From Microbacterium sp. (GTDB taxonomy: Bacteria > Actinomycetota > Actinomycetes > Actinomycetales > Microbacteriaceae), in contig NZ_JAPSIY010000001.1 of assembly GCF_031178445.1 (NCBI RefSeq), forward strand, positions 1 through 64,000: a stretch of DNA of 64,000 bases, read 5' to 3'. Shown here in pieces: positions 24,123 through 32,030 of this stretch. A program made the translations under genes and the position numbers. Below the pieces are notes generated by a model. The model saw only the letters and a program-made list of their open reading frames with translations, did not search any database and had not been told where the DNA came from. Position 1 is the stretch's first letter; every line of letters begins with the position of its first letter.

Positions 24123-24803
24123 ATGGCAGTGACTGACGAGGCGATCGAGAAGATCAAGGCGATGATCGTCTCGGGCGAACTGGGCCCCGGCGACCGGCTC
24201 CCGCCCGAGAAGGAGCTGTCCGAGCGCCTGGGCCTCTCGCGCAACTCCATGCGCGAGGCCGTCAAGGCGCTCGAGGTGATCCGGGTGCTGGACGTGCGCC
24301 GCGGTGACGGCACCTATGTCACGAGCCTGGAACCGCACCTGCTGCTCGAGGCGATCAGCTTCGTCGTCGACATGCACGACGACGATTCACTGCTCGAGCT
24401 GTTCGCCGTGCGTCGGATGCTCGAGTCGCAGGCCACCGGTCTGGCCGCGGGCAACGCCTCCGACGCCGAGGCTCAGAGCCTGATCGACGAGATCGAGTCG
24501 GTCGACCCGAACACCGTCTCCATCGACGACCTGGTCGCACACGACATCCGCTTCCACCGCGAGATCGTGCGGCTCACGGGCAACGGCTACCTCGCGAGCC
24601 TCATCGAGAGCCTGAGCAGTCAGACGATCCGTGCCAGGGTGTGGCGCGGGCTCACCGAGCAGGGCGCACTGGACCGCACCCTGTCGGAGCACCGCGCGAT
24701 CGCCGAGGCCGTAGCGCAGCACGACTCGGCACTGGCGACCTCACTGGCCACGGCACACGTCGCCGGAGTGGAGCGCTGGCTGCGCCAGGCGGCCACCGCC
24801 TAG
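24123..24803 (+). CDS. FadR-type GntR regulator, probable fucose-cluster regulator
   Basis: A 226-residue GntR-family protein: winged helix GPGDRLPPEKELSERLGLSR then NSMREAVKALEVIRVLDVRR (residues 20-60) and a C-terminal FCD domain with metal-binding pattern IRFHREIVRLTGN, SEHRAIAEA and ATAHVAGVERWL. FCD domains bind small organic acids or sugar acids. It is divergent from the lactonase gene. Because operator half-sites like those of the fucD divergon occur in front of it, it is the probable regulator of the fucose genes, with a pathway acid such as fuconate as inducer; this is inferred. Confidence 0.85.
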   Translation: MAVTDEAIEKIKAMIVSGELGPGDRLPPEKELSERLGLSRNSMREAVKALEVIRVLDVRRGDGTYVTSLEPHLLLEAISFVVDMHDDDSLLELFAVRRMLESQATGLAAGNASDAEAQSLIDEIESVDPNTVSIDDLVAHDIRFHREIVRLTGNGYLASLIESLSSQTIRARVWRGLTEQGALDRTLSEHRAIAEAVAQHDSALATSLATAHVAGVERWLRQAATA

Positions 24804-24962
24804 CCCGCGGACCATCGGGGCTCCGTCGCGCATCACAGTTCGGATCGCAGAACGCCTCGAAACACCCCGCGCGAGCGGGACGATTCGCGACCCGAGATCC
24901 AGACGGATGCGGAGCGCGGGCGGCGGCGAAGAACCCCAGGGGCGTCGAGAACTCAGTCGCCG

Positions 24963-25619
24963 TCAGGCCCCGAGGCGCATCATGGCGGCGTCGAACTCGG
25001 TCGCCGAGCTGTCGCTCACCTCGTGGAACAGCAGTTCGTCGAGCACTGCCGGCGCCGCCGTGAAGTAGGGCACCCCCGCCTCGCGCAGTCCGACGATGTC
25101 GTCGGCGCTTCGCAGGCTCGCCGCGAGCACGTTGGTGCCGCTGCCGTCGCAGACGGCCTGCATGCGGCCGATCAGCGCATCGCCGTCCATGCCCGCGTCC
25201 CGCATCCGGCCGAGGTACGGAGCGATGTAGTGCGCGCCGATGCTCGCGCAGACGAGCGCCTGCGCGACCGAGTAGACGGCGGTGACGAGCACGGTCGCGC
25301 CGTCGCGTACGAGGGCGGACGCTGCGGCGAAGCCCTCGGCGGTCGCCGGCACCTTGACGGCGACCCGGTCGCCGAGCGCGCGGATGCCCTCGGCGTTGCG
25401 CAGGAAGGATGCGGCGTCGCCGCCCCACGTCTGGAAGAACACCTCCTGCGCGCCCTCGCCGACCCAGCGCTCGTAGAGGGCGGGGATCTCGGCGGCCGTG
25501 CGACCGCCGCGCTCCAGGATCGTGGGATTCGTGGTGACGCCGTGCACCACTCCTGAGGCGAGCAGTCCGGAGACCAGATCGACATCGGCGCTGTCCACAT
25601 ACAGTCGCGGGGCGGTCAT
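24963..25619 (-). CDS. Transaldolase / fructose-6-phosphate-aldolase-like enzyme
   Basis: A 218-residue protein of the small transaldolase group (TalC/FSA size). Seen are GVTTNPTILERGG at residues 27-39 and VAVKVPATAEGFAAA, whose Lys would form the Schiff base, followed by VLVTAVYSVAQALVCASIGA and YIAPYLGRM. The group transfers or cleaves dihydroxyacetone units. It diverges from the ribokinase/RbsD/GntR operon, with GntR-type sites between, so it is likely to process the phosphorylated sugar made by the kinases of this regulon. ATG behind GGAG. An upstream open extension to 26072 is antisense to ribokinase and not real. Confidence 0.82.
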   Translation of the reverse strand: MTAPRLYVDSADVDLVSGLLASGVVHGVTTNPTILERGGRTAAEIPALYERWVGEGAQEVFFQTWGGDAASFLRNAEGIRALGDRVAVKVPATAEGFAAASALVRDGATVLVTAVYSVAQALVCASIGAHYIAPYLGRMRDAGMDGDALIGRMQAVCDGSGTNVLAASLRSADDIVGLREAGVPYFTAAPAVLDELLFHEVSDSSATEFDAAMMRLGA

Positions 25620-25635
25620 CCGGTCTCCTCTCACC

Positions 25636-25677
25636 AACCTGTCGTTACAGGTTCGGATGCGGCTAATGTTATGACAG
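25636..25677. promoter_or_regulatory. GntR-type operators in the transaldolase/ribokinase divergon
   Basis: AACCTGTCGTTACAGGTT (25636-25653) is an almost perfect 18-bp palindrome (AACCTGT / ACAGGTT arms) and the most symmetrical member of the family also seen at 6367, 14716/14738 and 43864. A weaker half-site TGTTATGACAG follows at 25667-25677. It lies 16 bp upstream of the transaldolase start and 82 bp before ribokinase. Since the GntR gene is in the ribokinase operon, autoregulation is likely. Confidence 0.7.
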
Positions 25678-25734
25678 CATCCGCCCCTGTCCAAAGACAG
25701 CAGAGGCAGCCGAGCCGAAGACGATCGGGAGAAC

Positions 25735-26691
25735 ATGACCAGCGACCAGCCAGCCCGCACCGGCGTCGTCATCGTGGGCAGCGTCACCGCCGATGTGACC
25801 ACCTTCTCCGACCGCCTTCCGGCGCGCGGCGAGACTATCCTCGGCGACCAGTTCACGCTGCTGCTGGGCGGGAAGGGCGCGAACCAGGCCGTCGCGGCGG
25901 GACTCGCCGGCGCCCGAACGAGCTTCGTCGGCTGCGTGGGCGACGACCTCTTCCACGACCTCGTCGTCGATGGGCTGAGCAGCGCCGGCGTCGACCTCGC
26001 CCACCTGCGCACCGTGCCTGGCCCGACCGGCATCGCGCACATCCGGGTCGACTCGTCGGCGCAGAACGACATCGTGATGGTGCCGCTCGCGAACGCTCAC
26101 CTCAGCGCCGAGCAGATCGACGCCGCGCTCGAAGCGCTCGCCCCCAGCACCGGTGTGCTGCTGACTCAGCTCGAGACGCCGGCATCCCTCACCCTGCACA
26201 TCACGTCGCGCGCTCGCGAGCACGGCATGACCGTGGTGCTCGACCCGGCCCCGGCCGCTCCGCTCGCGGCCGAGGTGTGGCGCAACATCGACATCGTGAC
26301 GCCGAACGAGACCGAGGCGTCGATCCTCAGCGGCATCGAGGTGACGGATGCGGCATCCGCCGAGCGTGCCGGCCGCTGGTTCCTCGAACAGGGCGTCGGC
26401 GCGGCCGTCATCACGATGGCCGAGAAGGGCTCGTGCGTCGTGACCGACGAGGGCACCACCTTCATCGAGCCGATCCCCGTCGAGCCGGTCGACACCACGG
26501 CGGCCGGCGACGCCTACGCCGGATACCTCGGCGCGGCGCTCGCGGACGGCTGGTCTCTGGCCGAGGCCACGAGGCTGGCGAGCGCGGCCGGTGCGATCGC
26601 GGTCACGCGCCAGGGGGCGTCACCCAGTCTTCCCCGGCGCGACGAGGTCGACGCGCTGCTCGCCGAGCAGACCGCTGCCGCCAGGATCTGA
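25735..26691 (+). CDS. rbsK: Ribokinase-family (PfkB) sugar kinase
   Basis: A 318-residue PfkB kinase of ribokinase type. First signature LLLGGKGANQAVAAGLAGA, anion-hole and catalytic segment DTTAAGDAYAGY with Asp259 as base, and NETEASILSGIEV for the nucleotide side. Ribokinases make ribose-5-phosphate; related enzymes use 2-deoxyribose or other pentoses. The next gene is rbsD and the last a GntR regulator. The neighbouring rbsD favours ribose or a pyranose sugar of the same kind, but the shared operators suggest that the substrate may be the sugar that enters through the ABC system at 11-14.6 kb. Confidence 0.85.
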   Translation: MTSDQPARTGVVIVGSVTADVTTFSDRLPARGETILGDQFTLLLGGKGANQAVAAGLAGARTSFVGCVGDDLFHDLVVDGLSSAGVDLAHLRTVPGPTGIAHIRVDSSAQNDIVMVPLANAHLSAEQIDAALEALAPSTGVLLTQLETPASLTLHITSRAREHGMTVVLDPAPAAPLAAEVWRNIDIVTPNETEASILSGIEVTDAASAERAGRWFLEQGVGAAVITMAEKGSCVVTDEGTTFIEPIPVEPVDTTAAGDAYAGYLGAALADGWSLAEATRLASAAGAIAVTRQGASPSLPRRDEVDALLAEQTAAARI

Positions 26692-26705
26692 CAGGAGGAG
26701 CTGAT

Positions 26706-27104
26706 ATGCGCAAGACGGCTACGACCATCAACCCCGCACTGTCTCGGGTCATCAGCGAGACCGGGCACACCGACCTCATCGTCGTGACCGACGCCGGGCT
26801 GCCGATCCCGGCGGGTGCCGAGCGCATCGACCTCGCGTACCGGCCCGGTGCTCCCGCCTTCCTCGATGTGCTGGACACGGTACTGGCCGAACTGGTCGTC
26901 GAAGGCGCGACGGTGTCGTCCGAGGTCACCGAGACGAGCCCGCACGTGCTGGACGCGCTGCGCGAACGGCTGCCGGGGATCGACATCGAGCTCGTGCCGC
27001 ACGTCGAGTTCAAGAAACGCACGCACGAGGCCCGTGCGTTCGTCCGCTCCGGCGAGTTCACCCCGTACGCGAACGTGATCCTCCACGCGGGCGTCGCGTA
27101 CTGA
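26706..27104 (+). CDS. rbsD: D-ribose pyranase
   Basis: A 132-residue RbsD protein. Catalytic His of SETGHTDLIVVTDAGLPIP (residues 18-36, including the paired Asp), the VPHVEFKKRTHEARAF segment and RSGEFTPYANVILHAGVAY at the C-terminus are all family hallmarks. It interconverts pyranose and furanose forms of ribose or a like sugar before phosphorylation. It follows ribokinase by 14 bp, with AGGAG before the ATG, and is followed 10 bp later by the GntR gene. Confidence 0.9.
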   Translation: MRKTATTINPALSRVISETGHTDLIVVTDAGLPIPAGAERIDLAYRPGAPAFLDVLDTVLAELVVEGATVSSEVTETSPHVLDALRERLPGIDIELVPHVEFKKRTHEARAFVRSGEFTPYANVILHAGVAY

Positions 27105-27114
27105 GACCGCTGCC

Positions 27115-27906
27115 ATGAACGCCACGAACCCCGAACCTTCCGGCACCGGAATCGATCGTGCCTCCACGGCGCCGATGTACGACCAGCTGCGTCAGCTGAT
27201 CCTCGACGGCATCGTCCGCGACGGGTTGCAGCCAGGCGACCCGCTGCCCGGCGAGCACCGCCTGTGCGAGCAGTACGGGATCTCGCGAACGGTGGTGCGC
27301 CAGGCGCTCGCACAGCTCGAGCACGAAGGAGCGGTCGAGCGCATCAAGGGCAAGGGCACGTTCGTCGCCCGCCCCCGCACCAGCGAATCGCTGGTGCACA
27401 CCCTGGTCGGCCTGTTCGACGAGGTCGAGCGCCGCGGCGGCCACGTGCACAGCGAGGTGCTGCGGCACGAGCTCACGGAAGCGGATGCCGAAGTGGCTGC
27501 CGCGCTCGAGGTCGAGGAGGGCGCGCCGGTCGTCGTGCTGACGCGGTTGCGCCATGTCGACGGCGAGGCCTGGTCGCTGTCGACGACGTGGATGCCGCGA
27601 GAGATCGGCGAGCCGACGCTCGGCGCCGATCTGCGCGATTCGTCGCTCTACGCCCTGCTCGCCGACAACGGCGTCGTCGCCACGCACGGCGTGCGTTCAG
27701 CGGAGGCCACCGTCGCGACCCACGAGCAGGCGATGCAACTGGGTGTCAGCGCCGGTTCGGCACTGCTGCGCCTGCGCAGCGTCAGCCGTGACGAGTCGGA
27801 GCAGCCGATCGAGTTCTTCATCGCGTACCACCGCGGCGATCGTTCCCGCTTCGAGTTCCGTCTCAGCACCGACAGCTCACAGGGCTCGCTCGTTCACGTC
27901 TCCTGA
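27115..27906 (+). CDS. HutC-type GntR transcriptional regulator (GntR-UTRA)
   Basis: A 263-residue GntR regulator of the HutC subfamily. N-terminal winged helix: QPGDPLPGEHRLCEQYGISR and TVVRQALAQLEHEGAVERIK, then KGKGTFVA; the rest is a UTRA ligand domain (VLTRLRHVDGEAWSLSTTWM, LLRLRSVSRDESEQPIEFFI, YHRGDRSRFEF). HutC-type proteins commonly bind short palindromes and respond to phosphorylated sugars. The conserved AACYTGTNNTNACAGGTT sites in front of its own operon and of the kinase, transporter/epimerase and KDPG aldolase genes make it the likely master regulator of this regulon. Confidence 0.88.
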   Translation: MNATNPEPSGTGIDRASTAPMYDQLRQLILDGIVRDGLQPGDPLPGEHRLCEQYGISRTVVRQALAQLEHEGAVERIKGKGTFVARPRTSESLVHTLVGLFDEVERRGGHVHSEVLRHELTEADAEVAAALEVEEGAPVVVLTRLRHVDGEAWSLSTTWMPREIGEPTLGADLRDSSLYALLADNGVVATHGVRSAEATVATHEQAMQLGVSAGSALLRLRSVSRDESEQPIEFFIAYHRGDRSRFEFRLSTDSSQGSLVHVS

Positions 27907-27957
27907 CGGCATCCGCCCCGCGCACCCTGCTGTCCCGCGACCGTCGCGCGTCGCTTC

Positions 27958-28027
27958 CGACCACGTTCTTCACGGATGACCACGTCGTCGACGGCGACAA
28001 CGTGGTCATCCGTGAAGTTCGTGGTCG
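27958..28027. terminator. Long 28-bp inverted repeat after the GntR gene
   Basis: Arms 27958-27985 and 28000-28027 pair at 26 of 28 positions (a two-base internal mismatch) around a 14-base loop that contains GTCGAC. No T-run follows. It ends the ribokinase operon but reaches to within 36 bp of the next gene, so besides terminating it could affect entry into that gene. Longer than the other terminators in the window. Confidence 0.6.
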
Positions 28028-28063
28028 GGCGTGGCGAACCGCCCGCGGGCTACGCTCGATGCC

Positions 28064-29113
28064 ATGAGCGAATGGGTCAGTTCCGCCATCCGTGTGCTCG
28101 AAGCCGATGGCAATCGCTCGGCAGACACGCACCTCCACCTCTTCCCGCTGCCGGCCGAGTGGGGCATCGACCTGTACCTGAAAGACGAGTCGGTGCACCC
28201 GACGGGGTCGCTGAAGCACCGGCTCGCGCGGTCGCTGATCCTGTACGGGCTGGTGAACGGACTGATCGACGAGGGCACAACGCTGGTCGAGTCGTCGAGC
28301 GGGTCGACCGCGGTGTCGGAGGCGTACTTCGCGCGGATGCTGGGGCTGGAATTCATCACCGTCATCCCCCGCTCCACCAGCCAGGAGAAGATAGACCTGA
28401 TCGAGTTCTACGGCGGGCGCTGCCATCTGATCGACGACGCCTCCGGCATCTCGGCTGAGGCCAGGCGGCTCGCTTCCGATTGCCGCGGCCACTACCTCGA
28501 CCAGTTCACCTATGCTGAGCGCGCGACCGACTGGCGGGGCAACAACAACATCGCCGAGAGCGTGTTCAGCCAGCTGTCGCAGGAGCGGCATCCGGTGCCG
28601 CGCTGGATCGTCGTGGGCGCGGGCACGGGCGGCACGAGCGCGACCTTCGGCCGCTACGTGCGGTACCGCAGGCACGCGACTCATGTGGCCGTGGTCGATC
28701 CCGAAGGCTCCGCGTTCCATTCCGCCTGGCTGGGGGATGCGGATGCCGTCGGACGCCCCTCCCGCATCGAGGGCATCGGCCGCCCGCGGGTGGAGCCGTC
28801 TTTCGTGCCGAGCGTGATCGACGAGATGATCCAGGTGCCGGATGCCGCATCCGTCGCCGCGATCCGGCTGCTGCGCGAGCGCACCCTGCACTGGACGGGA
28901 GGTTCGACCGGCACGAATCTGTACGGGGCGTTCGAGCTGATCGCCCGGATGCGGGATGCCGGTGAGACCGGCAGCGTCGTGACCCTGATCTGCGACAGCG
29001 GCGTGCGCTACTCGCAGACCTACTACTCCGACGACTGGGTCGCAGAGCAGGGCTGGGATCTCGCGCCGTTCCGCGAGCGCATGGAACGCTTCCTCGACGG
29101 TGGCGCCTGGTGA
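28064..29113 (+). CDS. PLP-dependent cysteine-synthase-family protein (Cds1-like)
   Basis: A 349-residue fold-type II PLP enzyme. The PLP-binding Lys is in [20 protein letters not shown] (Lys50 region), the phosphate loop is [17 protein letters not shown], and the substrate loop is [19 protein letters not shown]. Compared with CysK the sequence is shifted and matches the mycobacterial Cds1 group, which degrades L-cysteine to pyruvate, ammonia and hydrogen sulfide. It should be cytosolic. The ATG at 28064 is preferred over one at 28031 on the basis of the family N-terminus. The neighbours give no functional clue. Confidence 0.8.
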   Translation: MSEWVSSAIRVLEADGNRSADTHLHLFPLPAEWGIDLYLKDESVHPTGSLKHRLARSLILYGLVNGLIDEGTTLVESSSGSTAVSEAYFARMLGLEFITVIPRSTSQEKIDLIEFYGGRCHLIDDASGISAEARRLASDCRGHYLDQFTYAERATDWRGNNNIAESVFSQLSQERHPVPRWIVVGAGTGGTSATFGRYVRYRRHATHVAVVDPEGSAFHSAWLGDADAVGRPSRIEGIGRPRVEPSFVPSVIDEMIQVPDAASVAAIRLLRERTLHWTGGSTGTNLYGAFELIARMRDAGETGSVVTLICDSGVRYSQTYYSDDWVAEQGWDLAPFRERMERFLDGGAW

Positions 29114-29144
29114 CCGCCGGGCGGTGTGTGGCTACGCTGGCCTC

Positions 29145-29654
29145 ATGACCACGCTCATCCTCACCGTCGCGGGAGCCGACCGTCCCGGGCTCGTAGCGGC
29201 CGTCGCCGAAGCGATCGATGCCCATGGCGGCAACTGGGAGAACAGCCGTCTCGCCGAGCTCGCCGGCACCTTCGCGGGAGTGATCCAGATCACCGTCGCC
29301 GACGAGCGGGCGGATGAGCTGCGCGGAGCGCTGACCGAACTCGACGGCTTGCTGGCCATCACGGTGAGCACGGGGTCTCAGGCCCCTGAGTCCGGCACCG
29401 CGCAGCAGATCGCCCTGTCGGTGCTGGGCGATGATCGCCCCGGCATCGTGCGCGAGATCTCGGGCGTGCTCAGCGCTCACGCCCTGAGCATCGAGAGCAT
29501 GACGACCGAGACCAGGGACGCGGCGATGGCCGGGGGCCGGCTGTTCGAGTCGACGGTGACGGCCACTGCACCCGCATCCGCCGACATCGAGGCGCTGCGC
29601 GCCGACATCGAGCGCCTCACGCACGACCTCCAGGTCGACATCACGATCGCCTGA
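29145..29654 (+). CDS. Double ACT-domain protein (GcvR-like)
   Basis: A 169-residue protein made of two ACT domains: LILTVAGADRPGLVAAVAEA at the N-terminus and QQIALSVLGDDRPGIVREIS from about residue 85, each with the DRPG turn typical of amino-acid-binding ACT units. The layout matches glycine cleavage regulator GcvR and related sensors, which act by protein-protein contact and do not bind DNA. It lies 31 bp after the PLP enzyme gene and may be cotranscribed. The ligand (glycine, serine or cysteine) is unknown. Confidence 0.83.
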   Translation: MTTLILTVAGADRPGLVAAVAEAIDAHGGNWENSRLAELAGTFAGVIQITVADERADELRGALTELDGLLAITVSTGSQAPESGTAQQIALSVLGDDRPGIVREISGVLSAHALSIESMTTETRDAAMAGGRLFESTVTATAPASADIEALRADIERLTHDLQVDITIA

Positions 29655-29765
29655 GCAGACCGAGCGCGCGACCGCGCCGTCCCCGATGCCGGGGCCCGGT
29701 TCCGCGCGTATGACACAGTTGTCGGAGTGCTGCCGCTGCGGGCAGCCGGAACGCCGAGGATGCCC

Positions 29766-31154
29766 ATGGACCTGGACCGCGACGCGCGCGTGATCTCCGC
29801 GCTGGCCGCCGAACTGCCCGAAGGCGCGGTCGTGACCAATCCCGACTCGCTGCAGGCCTACCGCCACGACCGAGCGGAGGAGGCGGCTGCCGGAACACCG
29901 CTCGCGGTCGTGCGTGCCACCTGCACGGAGGACGTGCAGGCTGCTGTGCGCATCGCGGCGCGCGAGGGTGTCGGCATCGTGCCGCGCGGCGCGGGCTCGG
30001 GCCTCTCCGGCGGGAGTTCCGCCGTGGACGGCGCCATCGTCGTCTCGCTCGAGCGGATGCGGCGGATCACGATCGATGCGGCGCTGCAGATGGCGGTCGT
30101 GCAGCCCGGCGCCTTCAACGCCGAGGTGAAGGCCGCAGCCGCCGAGCACGGCCTGTGGTATCCGCCCGACCCGTCCTCGCAGGCGTTCTGCTCGATCGGC
30201 GGCAACATCGCCACGAACGCGGGTGGCCTGTGCTGCGTCAAGTACGGAGTGACCACCGACTACGTGCTCGGCCTCACCGTGGTGCTCGCAGACGGCCGCG
30301 CGGTGACGCTCGGCGGTCCCCGCCTGAAGGACGTCGCCGGGCTGTCGCTGACGAAGCTGTTCGTCGGCAGCGAAGGAACGCTCGGCATCGTCACCGAGGC
30401 GGTCCTGCGGCTGGTGCCGGCGCAGCGCACGCCCACCACGCTGGTGGCGATGTTCCCGACGGTCGCGGGCGCGATCAGGGCGGTGGTCGACATCAAGGCG
30501 ACGATGCGCCCTTCGATGCTGGAGTTCATGGACCAGGTCACCATCAACGCCGTGGAGGACGTCACGCGGATGGAGCTGGACCGCACGGCGGCGGCGATGC
30601 TGATCGTGCAGTCGGATGAGCCCACCGAGGTCGCCGCGGCGCAGATCGAGACGATCGAGCAGACCTGCGGCCTGCATGGGGCGACCGAGGTGTACGCCAC
30701 CAGCGACCCCGACGAGAGCGAGGCGCTCATCGAAGCCCGCCGGCTGGCGGTCCCGGCGGTCGAGAAGCGCGGGAAGCTGCTGCTCGAGGACGCCGGGGTT
30801 CCGCTGCCACGGCTGGGCGAGCTGATCGAGGGGATGCGCGAGATCGCCGACCGGCATGACGTGGAGATCGCCGTCGTGGCGCACGCCGGCGATGGCAACA
30901 CCCACCCGCTGATCGTGTTCGACCCGGCGGATGCGGCACAGGAGGCCAGCGCGAACCTCGCCTTCGGCGAGGTCATGGATCTGGCGATCGCGCTGGGCGG
31001 CACCATCACCGGCGAGCACGGTGTCGGGCGTCTGAAGCAGCCGTGGCTCGCCGACTACCTGGGCGACGACGTGCTCGAACTGAACCTGCGGATCAAGAGC
31101 GCCCTCGACCCGCAGAACATCCTCAACCCCGGTGCGATGTTCGGCGCGATCTGA
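29766..31154 (+). CDS. FAD-linked D-2-hydroxyacid oxidase (GlcD/D-lactate dehydrogenase-like)
   Basis: A 462-residue flavoprotein of the FAD_binding_4 / FAD-oxidase-C type. PCMH FAD-binding domain: GVGIVPRGAGSGLSGGSSAV, SIGGNIATNAGGLCCVKYGV; C-terminal catalytic part: VAHAGDGNTHPLIVFDP and GTITGEHGVGRLKQPWL, which hold the metal/substrate His residues. These enzymes oxidise glycolate or D-lactate to keto acids. There is no membrane segment. The start ATG at 29766 has GAGG upstream; a second ATG two codons earlier is possible. The fucose route ends in L-lactate, so this enzyme is not its direct sink unless a racemase exists. Confidence 0.85.
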   Translation: MDLDRDARVISALAAELPEGAVVTNPDSLQAYRHDRAEEAAAGTPLAVVRATCTEDVQAAVRIAAREGVGIVPRGAGSGLSGGSSAVDGAIVVSLERMRRITIDAALQMAVVQPGAFNAEVKAAAAEHGLWYPPDPSSQAFCSIGGNIATNAGGLCCVKYGVTTDYVLGLTVVLADGRAVTLGGPRLKDVAGLSLTKLFVGSEGTLGIVTEAVLRLVPAQRTPTTLVAMFPTVAGAIRAVVDIKATMRPSMLEFMDQVTINAVEDVTRMELDRTAAAMLIVQSDEPTEVAAAQIETIEQTCGLHGATEVYATSDPDESEALIEARRLAVPAVEKRGKLLLEDAGVPLPRLGELIEGMREIADRHDVEIAVVAHAGDGNTHPLIVFDPADAAQEASANLAFGEVMDLAIALGGTITGEHGVGRLKQPWLADYLGDDVLELNLRIKSALDPQNILNPGAMFGAI

Positions 31155-31178
31155 CGGCTGCGACCAGTCGCGGAGTCG

Positions 31179-31874
31179 TCAGTCGGTCAGGCCGACGGCA
31201 TCCGGCTGCAGCTTGCGCAGCCAGTACTCGGTCTGCGCGACATGACCGGCCGCGGCGGCGGAAGCGGCCACGGGGTCGCGCGACTGCAGACCGCGCAGGA
31301 TGGCGCGGTGACCGGCATCCGAGAGTGCCTTGATCTCAGCCGCGCTGTCGGTCCTGAAGATGCGGTAGGCGCGCGATCGGGCGCGGAACACGGCGAGCAG
31401 GCTCGCGAGAGCCGAGTTGCCCGCGATCTCGGCGATGCGCATGTGGAAGCGATGATCGAGACGGGAGTGCTCGTCGTCGTCATCCGTGCCCTCCATCTCG
31501 GCGAGCAGCGAGTCCAGCTCGGTGAGCGTGCTCTCGTCCACCCGAGCGGCGGCCAGCGACGACGCATGCGCCTCGAGAGCGCGACGCAGTTCGTAGAGCT
31601 CGAGGATCGAGTCCAGCGGAAGCAGTCCCACGGTCAGCGAGAGACTGCCGATGACGTCCGCGGCGTTGAGGTCGCCGACGTAGCTGCCCGATCCGTGGCG
31701 CGTCTCGAGAACGCCCAGCGCGGCGAGCATTCTGATCGCCTCACGCAACGAACCGCGTGACACCCCGAGCTGCTCGCACAGCTCACCCTCGCTGGGCAGC
31801 CTGTCGCCGGGGCGCAGCGTGCCGTCCGCGATCAGCGATCGCAACCCGTGCAGAGCCGTGTCGAGTGCGCTCAT
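31179..31874 (-). CDS. FadR-type GntR regulator (FCD domain)
   Basis: A 231-residue GntR regulator of the FadR subfamily: GTLRPGDRLPSEGELCEQLG and VSRGSLREAIRMLAALGVLE winged helix (residues 17-56), then an FCD domain with LDHRFHMRIAEIAGN and AGHRAILRGLQ ligand/metal residues. The ATG at 31874 follows GGAGG. It converges with the oxidase gene and is divergent from an aminotransferase-like gene plus a sugar ABC system. Two sites that match the FadR consensus TNGTNNNACNA lie in the 156-bp gap, supporting control of that divergon. Confidence 0.85.
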   Translation of the reverse strand: MSALDTALHGLRSLIADGTLRPGDRLPSEGELCEQLGVSRGSLREAIRMLAALGVLETRHGSGSYVGDLNAADVIGSLSLTVGLLPLDSILELYELRRALEAHASSLAAARVDESTLTELDSLLAEMEGTDDDDEHSRLDHRFHMRIAEIAGNSALASLLAVFRARSRAYRIFRTDSAAEIKALSDAGHRAILRGLQSRDPVAASAAAAGHVAQTEYWLRKLQPDAVGLTD

Positions 31875-31930
31875 CGGTCCTCCGTCGGTCTGCTGTTGCG
31901 AGTCTGGCGGAAATCGCTCGGCTCACCAAT

Positions 31931-31941
31931 TCGTATGACAA
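31931..31941. promoter_or_regulatory. FadR-consensus operator 1
   Basis: TCGTATGACAA fits TNGTNNNACNA, the established core recognised by FadR-subfamily regulators, and does so on both strands. It lies 57 bp upstream of the FadR-type gene and 90 bp upstream of the aminotransferase-like gene. Confidence 0.55.
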
Positions 31942-31994
31942 CTCTGCCACCAATCGAGGCCGAGGGTCGCGAAAGCCGCCGTGTTGTGGCAAAG

Positions 31995-32005
31995 TTGTGC
32001 AACAA
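31995..32005. promoter_or_regulatory. FadR-consensus operator 2
   Basis: TTGTGCAACAA is a perfect TTGT/ACAA palindrome and fits TNGTNNNACNA. It is 64 bp from operator 1 (about six helical turns) and 25 bp before the aminotransferase-like start, where a bound protein would hinder transcription or the start of elongation. Confidence 0.55.
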
Positions 32006-32030
32006 GTCACCGATCCCCCTGCGAGGAAGC

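Noticed and set aside
24963..26072. Longer form of the transaldolase-like gene
   Set aside because: The extra 450 bp are antisense to ribokinase and run through the shared promoter region; the ATG at 25619 has GGAG and gives the family N-terminus.
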